A stretch of 64,000 nt of DNA from Pelagimonas sp. GTDB taxonomy: Bacteria > Pseudomonadota > Alphaproteobacteria > Rhodobacterales > Rhodobacteraceae. Made by a program: the position numbers and the translations under genes. The notes under the pieces were generated by a model. The model saw only the letters and a list, made by a program, of their open reading frames with translations, did not search any database and had not been told where the DNA came from. The stretch spans positions 1-64,000 of the forward strand of contig JAOARQ010000045.1 in assembly GCA_025210455.1 (NCBI GenBank). The letters run 5' to 3'. Of this stretch, positions 62,701 to 64,000 are shown one piece after another (within the stretch, counting starts at the first letter, position 1; the number at the start of each line of letters is the position of its first letter).

Positions 62701-64000
62701 CTCTGAGGCCGGGGCGACGCTTATAACCGTAACCGTGACATCAAACGCCCCCGTCGCTGGTGATCAAACGGTGGACTTGGCCGTGACCGGTGTGCAGGCA
62801 GGGGATTTCATCCTGTCAGATACGACGATCACCATTCTGGACGGCCAAACCACAGGCACCGCCACCTTCACGGTCGTGGATGACAGTGTTTTCGACGGGC
62901 CGGAAACCGCTGTTTTGACGCTGTCGAACCCCTCGGCAGGGCTCAGCCTTGGGACAACCACCTCCCAGAGCATCACCATCACCGACAACGATGAAACCGC
63001 ATCTACCATCGTGACCACCGCAGCGGATGTGGTCGACAGCACCGATGGTGTGACGTCACTGCGCGAAGCGGTGGCCCATGCAAACGCAGGCGACACCATC
63101 ACATTTGACAGTAGCCTCAGCACGATCACGCTGGATGAGGACATCGTCATAAACAAGCAGATTACCATCGACGGGGATCACACCGGCAGCGATGGCAAAG
63201 CCGATATCACGCTCACCACCGACGGCGACAACCGGCATTTCAATGTGCAGAGCGGCGGTACCCTAAACCTTCATTCGCTGACACTTACCGACGGCGTGGT
63301 TACAGCGGGCGGTGGCTCGGTTCTGGTAAACACGGGCGGGATCCTGAGCATCGAGCAATCCACGTTTTCTGGCAACTCAGGGGTGTCCGGGGGGGCAATT
63401 CTCTCTTTGGGGTCGGTCACAGTCAGCGACTCGACGTTTTCGATGAATTCGGCGATCAGCCCATCTGGCGGCTCTGGTGGGGCAATCAATATCGGTGATG
63501 GTAGCCTGAACGCCACAAACAGCAGCTTTGTTGGAAACACGGCGAGCGGCGGACTTGGAGGGTCCGGCGGCGCTATCTTCAGGGGCCTTTCCGCTGGCAC
63601 GGTGTCTTTGACGCAGGTCACGCTGACGGGCAACTCAGCCGATGCTGGCGGGGCCATCGAAGGTGCTGGCGCAGTGCAACTGACCAACACCATCGTGTCT
63701 GGAAACACGGCCGGAACGGGCGCGAATATCCGTAGTGTGACTGTCAACGATCTGGGCGGCAACATCCTCAACGGCGATGTCGCGACGATCTTTGCGGGCA
63801 GCACGCCAGCTCTGGCCGACAATGGCGGGCCGGTGCAGACAGTGGCGCTGCTGGCCATCGCCAGCAACCCCGCCTTGGATGTGGCATCGACAGGCCCGGG
63901 CACAGATGCACGCGGGCAAGCCAGATCAGACATCCCCGGCATCGCAAACGGCGGTGGCGCCATTGACGCCGGCGCTTACGAATTACTGCTGAGCGATTTG
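56792..64000 (+). CDS. Giant secreted repeat protein: three beta-propellers, Ig-like modules, Calx-beta, beta-helix (3' truncated by window)
   Basis: Open from ATG 56792 (AAGGA site 8 bp before; a GTG at 56768 is an alternative) to the window edge without a stop, at least 2,403 residues. Order by nt: seven GGTTYxxVG...VFSVAxDGTLT repeats (56792-57890), probably one seven-bladed propeller; an Ig-like module; seven ~57-residue GGFVVAWQSxDxTQDGS...AIKAQRFDxxG repeats (58210-59390); Ig-like modules; a second block of seven such repeats (60010-61180); Ig-like modules (61190-62080); a HYR-like module; two Calx-beta-like domains (62320-62980); a CSLREA-like motif (STDGVTSLREAVAHANAGDTI, ~63040) opening a right-handed beta-helix with SGNSGVSGGAI-type turns. 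There is no signal peptide, so type I secretion is likely. It probably acts outside the cell in adhesion or polysaccharide binding; that is inference. Confidence 0.85.
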   Translation, partial: MTIQVTNTDNVDQNSNADLATAQSVATYTIGGTTYLYVGNENTGNISVYSVAANGTLTYQSTLDTGSISLFFEAVDMKIAEVGGHTYLIALSDFGSTIGVFSVDTTVGGNGALSIASNINDDLTTNFLSPTAIEVATVGGTTYVFVVADSENSLTVFSIAADGTLTEVDSVIDDETLLLRGATSVALAEVGGTTYAFVGSLFDDGVSVFSVANDGSLTHVQNVPDGGTNSLLQTVAMTTAEVDGTTYLVVSARFDDTLTVFSVGDDGTLTKAFEVSNTISNRLNSPIELISATFGGATYIFSGSNIENGFSVFLLGADGSLSDVANLADDATVHLDNPTQSTTVVIGGTPYLISVGNDDHGVSVFQISDLPTPGAPSTPDLAVASDTGQSDSDNLTADDTPTFTGTAQVGSTVRIFVDGVEIAQGVAVDGTYSLTPADRLADGTYAITATATNAEGEASAASAALNVTIDATAPGGFSTVGNNSRVNDLQSEHQAEQVATSLADGSYVVVWTSYDSSDDGSGFALKAKIFNSNGFQAGPEFQVTTQTIESQQSPTVTTLSNGNFVVVWRTEDPTQDGSLSALKMQIFLPDGTKSGAETLVNTQFTDFQVAPSVSALGNGGIVVTWQTHDTTQDGSGQAIKAAVFDSNGTQVGTEFLVNTETDSNQIEPEVTALPDGGFVVAWQSTDSTQDGSDSAIKAQRFDDAGTKLGAEFLVNSEFDGSQVMRSITALANGGFVVAWDTNDTTQDGSGQAVKARVFASDGTPAGNEFLLNTNATGDQAFVTLTALSTGGFVAAWRSIESTTFTIPVQVFDDTGKRVGPETTINGITNSYNGLPDLVDLGNGRFVALWDVLTGSDTEVYAQILELNAPKLSLTSDLDQDGRTENLSPSITFTAEAGATLEIDWDDGNGFVSAGTGAGAEQTKTIPSAYSAFGAKALKLRITDAAGNSATQPLNFTVEDGTPPTAPNTPDLVFSSDSGALSDDNITNDTTPAFEGVGAEAGATLRLYANGTLVGSTTVAANGTWSLTSSVLVDGVYDFTATATDAAGNTSPASTALSVTIDTAPPGGSEKDGTEFQVTTEKVSNQDFPVGTLLSDGSHILVWQTQDPAQDGTFHAIKAQRFAADGSPLGTEFLVNTNTAGAETLPAVTALQNGNYVVTWNTSDTTLDTDGASVRGQIFAPDGTKVGSEFQVNQQFALEQNYSSITTLEGGAFVVLWNSSDATQDGSGSAIKGRIFQEDGTGGAEFLVNTNSAEGQLYPKVSDLPGGGFVATWITMDTTADGSDWAIKAQRFDAAGAKVGAEFLVNTDATDRQNAPSVATLENGSFVITWHTQDSTQDGSSYAIKARIYDSNGVAAQGEFLVNSETDNQQDLAHVAALSGGGFVIAWRTLDTTQDGSLSAIKAQQFDANGSKIGSESLVNTIPDLLQTNPHIVGLADDRFVITWSSTHDASVSNFQNIQAQVFKPAVPSLTLAADPDADGQTTDTTPTIAFFAEPGTLVEVNWGDGNGYVVSGNGTGAVQEATIPTAYTTFGAKFVQVRITDLAGNSTIKSLDFTLLPPQPDAPTAPVLDASSDTGASNSDLLTNDTTPTFTGSGVTPGDTVTLLADGTAIGTALADAGGTWQITATPLVAGALDITATVTNGTNQTSDPSPALSITIDTTAPNAPAAVDLVAASDSGASDTDNVTVDDTPTFEGSGVEPGARVTIFADGTPVGTGTADASGNWSVTSAALSGGQHAITATQTDAAGNSSVASLALQVTVDTTAPTITAQDITIQIGSGGVTLITAQDIDSGSADNIALSSLTLDQSSFDTSDIGSAITVTLTGTDVAGNQASDTALVTVEPRATFAFDATALTQTEGDSGSQPVQFSITRTGDTSDLASVTISRSGTADNSDVTSGGAATFTVDFQPGEATVTLDPAILGDTNFEPDETLVYTITNVPLGSQIGGANAATLTIQNDDQPAANLFVSANTGSEAGATLITVTVTSNAPVAGDQTVDLAVTGVQAGDFILSDTTITILDGQTTGTATFTVVDDSVFDGPETAVLTLSNPSAGLSLGTTTSQSITITDNDETASTIVTTAADVVDSTDGVTSLREAVAHANAGDTITFDSSLSTITLDEDIVINKQITIDGDHTGSDGKADITLTTDGDNRHFNVQSGGTLNLHSLTLTDGVVTAGGGSVLVNTGGILSIEQSTFSGNSGVSGGAILSLGSVTVSDSTFSMNSAISPSGGSGGAINIGDGSLNATNSSFVGNTASGGLGGSGGAIFRGLSAGTVSLTQVTLTGNSADAGGAIEGAGAVQLTNTIVSGNTAGTGANIRSVTVNDLGGNILNGDVATIFAGSTPALADNGGPVQTVALLAIASNPALDVASTGPGTDARGQARSDIPGIANGGGAIDAGAYELLLSDL

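Overview
The window looks like part of a marine alphaproteobacterium of the roseobacter group (Rhodobacteraceae). The basis is high GC coding with GC-rich third positions, many one-component LysR/IclR/MarR regulators next to small catabolic clusters, osmolyte and phosphonate catabolism genes, and giant calcium-binding repeat proteins of the type I secretion kind. The species cannot be named from the sequence. I saw no tRNA, rRNA, CRISPR array, insertion sequence or phage gene.

Layout. (1) 1-18289: the 3' end of one giant repeat protein (+ strand, begins before the window), facing a complete 16-kb gene for a 5,353-residue protein on the - strand. Both end in the same RTX-like plus DUF4114 cassette. 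(2) 18466-25706: an aminotransferase, an iron-type alcohol dehydrogenase with a divergent LysR gene, and a two-domain CaiB/BaiF CoA transferase resembling the DMSP enzyme DddD with its own divergent LysR gene. (3) 25730-32172: a leftward operon with a UxaA-type sugar-acid dehydratase, a ribose-type sugar ABC importer (ATPase, permease, binding protein) and an IclR regulator. (4) 32371-34951: a PhyH-type dioxygenase and an HD-domain oxygenase resembling TmpA/TmpB (or PhnY/PhnZ) of organophosphonate oxidation, with a divergent LysR gene. The HD gene carries a frameshift. (5) 34978-42481: a small helical-repeat protein, an HxlR regulator with a divergent EamA transporter, a tightly overlapping FecBCDE-type iron importer, an alkaline-phosphatase-superfamily enzyme, a Sel1-type protein and a VOC protein. 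(6) 42492-46758: an MttB-like methyltransferase without pyrrolysine, a secreted DUF4856 protein and a membrane fatty acid hydroxylase. (7) 46755-56501: an aromatic-type oxidation region with a MarR regulator, a bifunctional flavin monooxygenase/old-yellow-enzyme protein, a TPP enzyme, a VOC protein, DUF2783, an FAD hydroxylase, an MFS transporter and a LysR regulator. (8) 56792 to the right edge: the 5' part of a third giant protein with three predicted seven-bladed beta-propellers, Ig-like modules, Calx-beta-like repeats and a beta-helix. It has no stop in the window.

How it fits together. The central 38 kb is a set of small, separately regulated cassettes for marine organic solutes: possibly DMSP (CoA transferase plus iron alcohol dehydrogenase), trimethylated aminoethylphosphonate giving glycine betaine, methylated amines or betaines, sugar acids and aromatics. 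It is bracketed by very large secreted or surface repeat proteins. No type I secretion ATPase or adaptor is in the window, so export of the giants must rely on genes elsewhere. The most unusual object is the 5,353-residue protein: two diverged ~880-residue modules of a kind I do not recognise, 24 tandem ~49-residue repeats with traces of a six-unit higher order, and only two cysteines that I could find.
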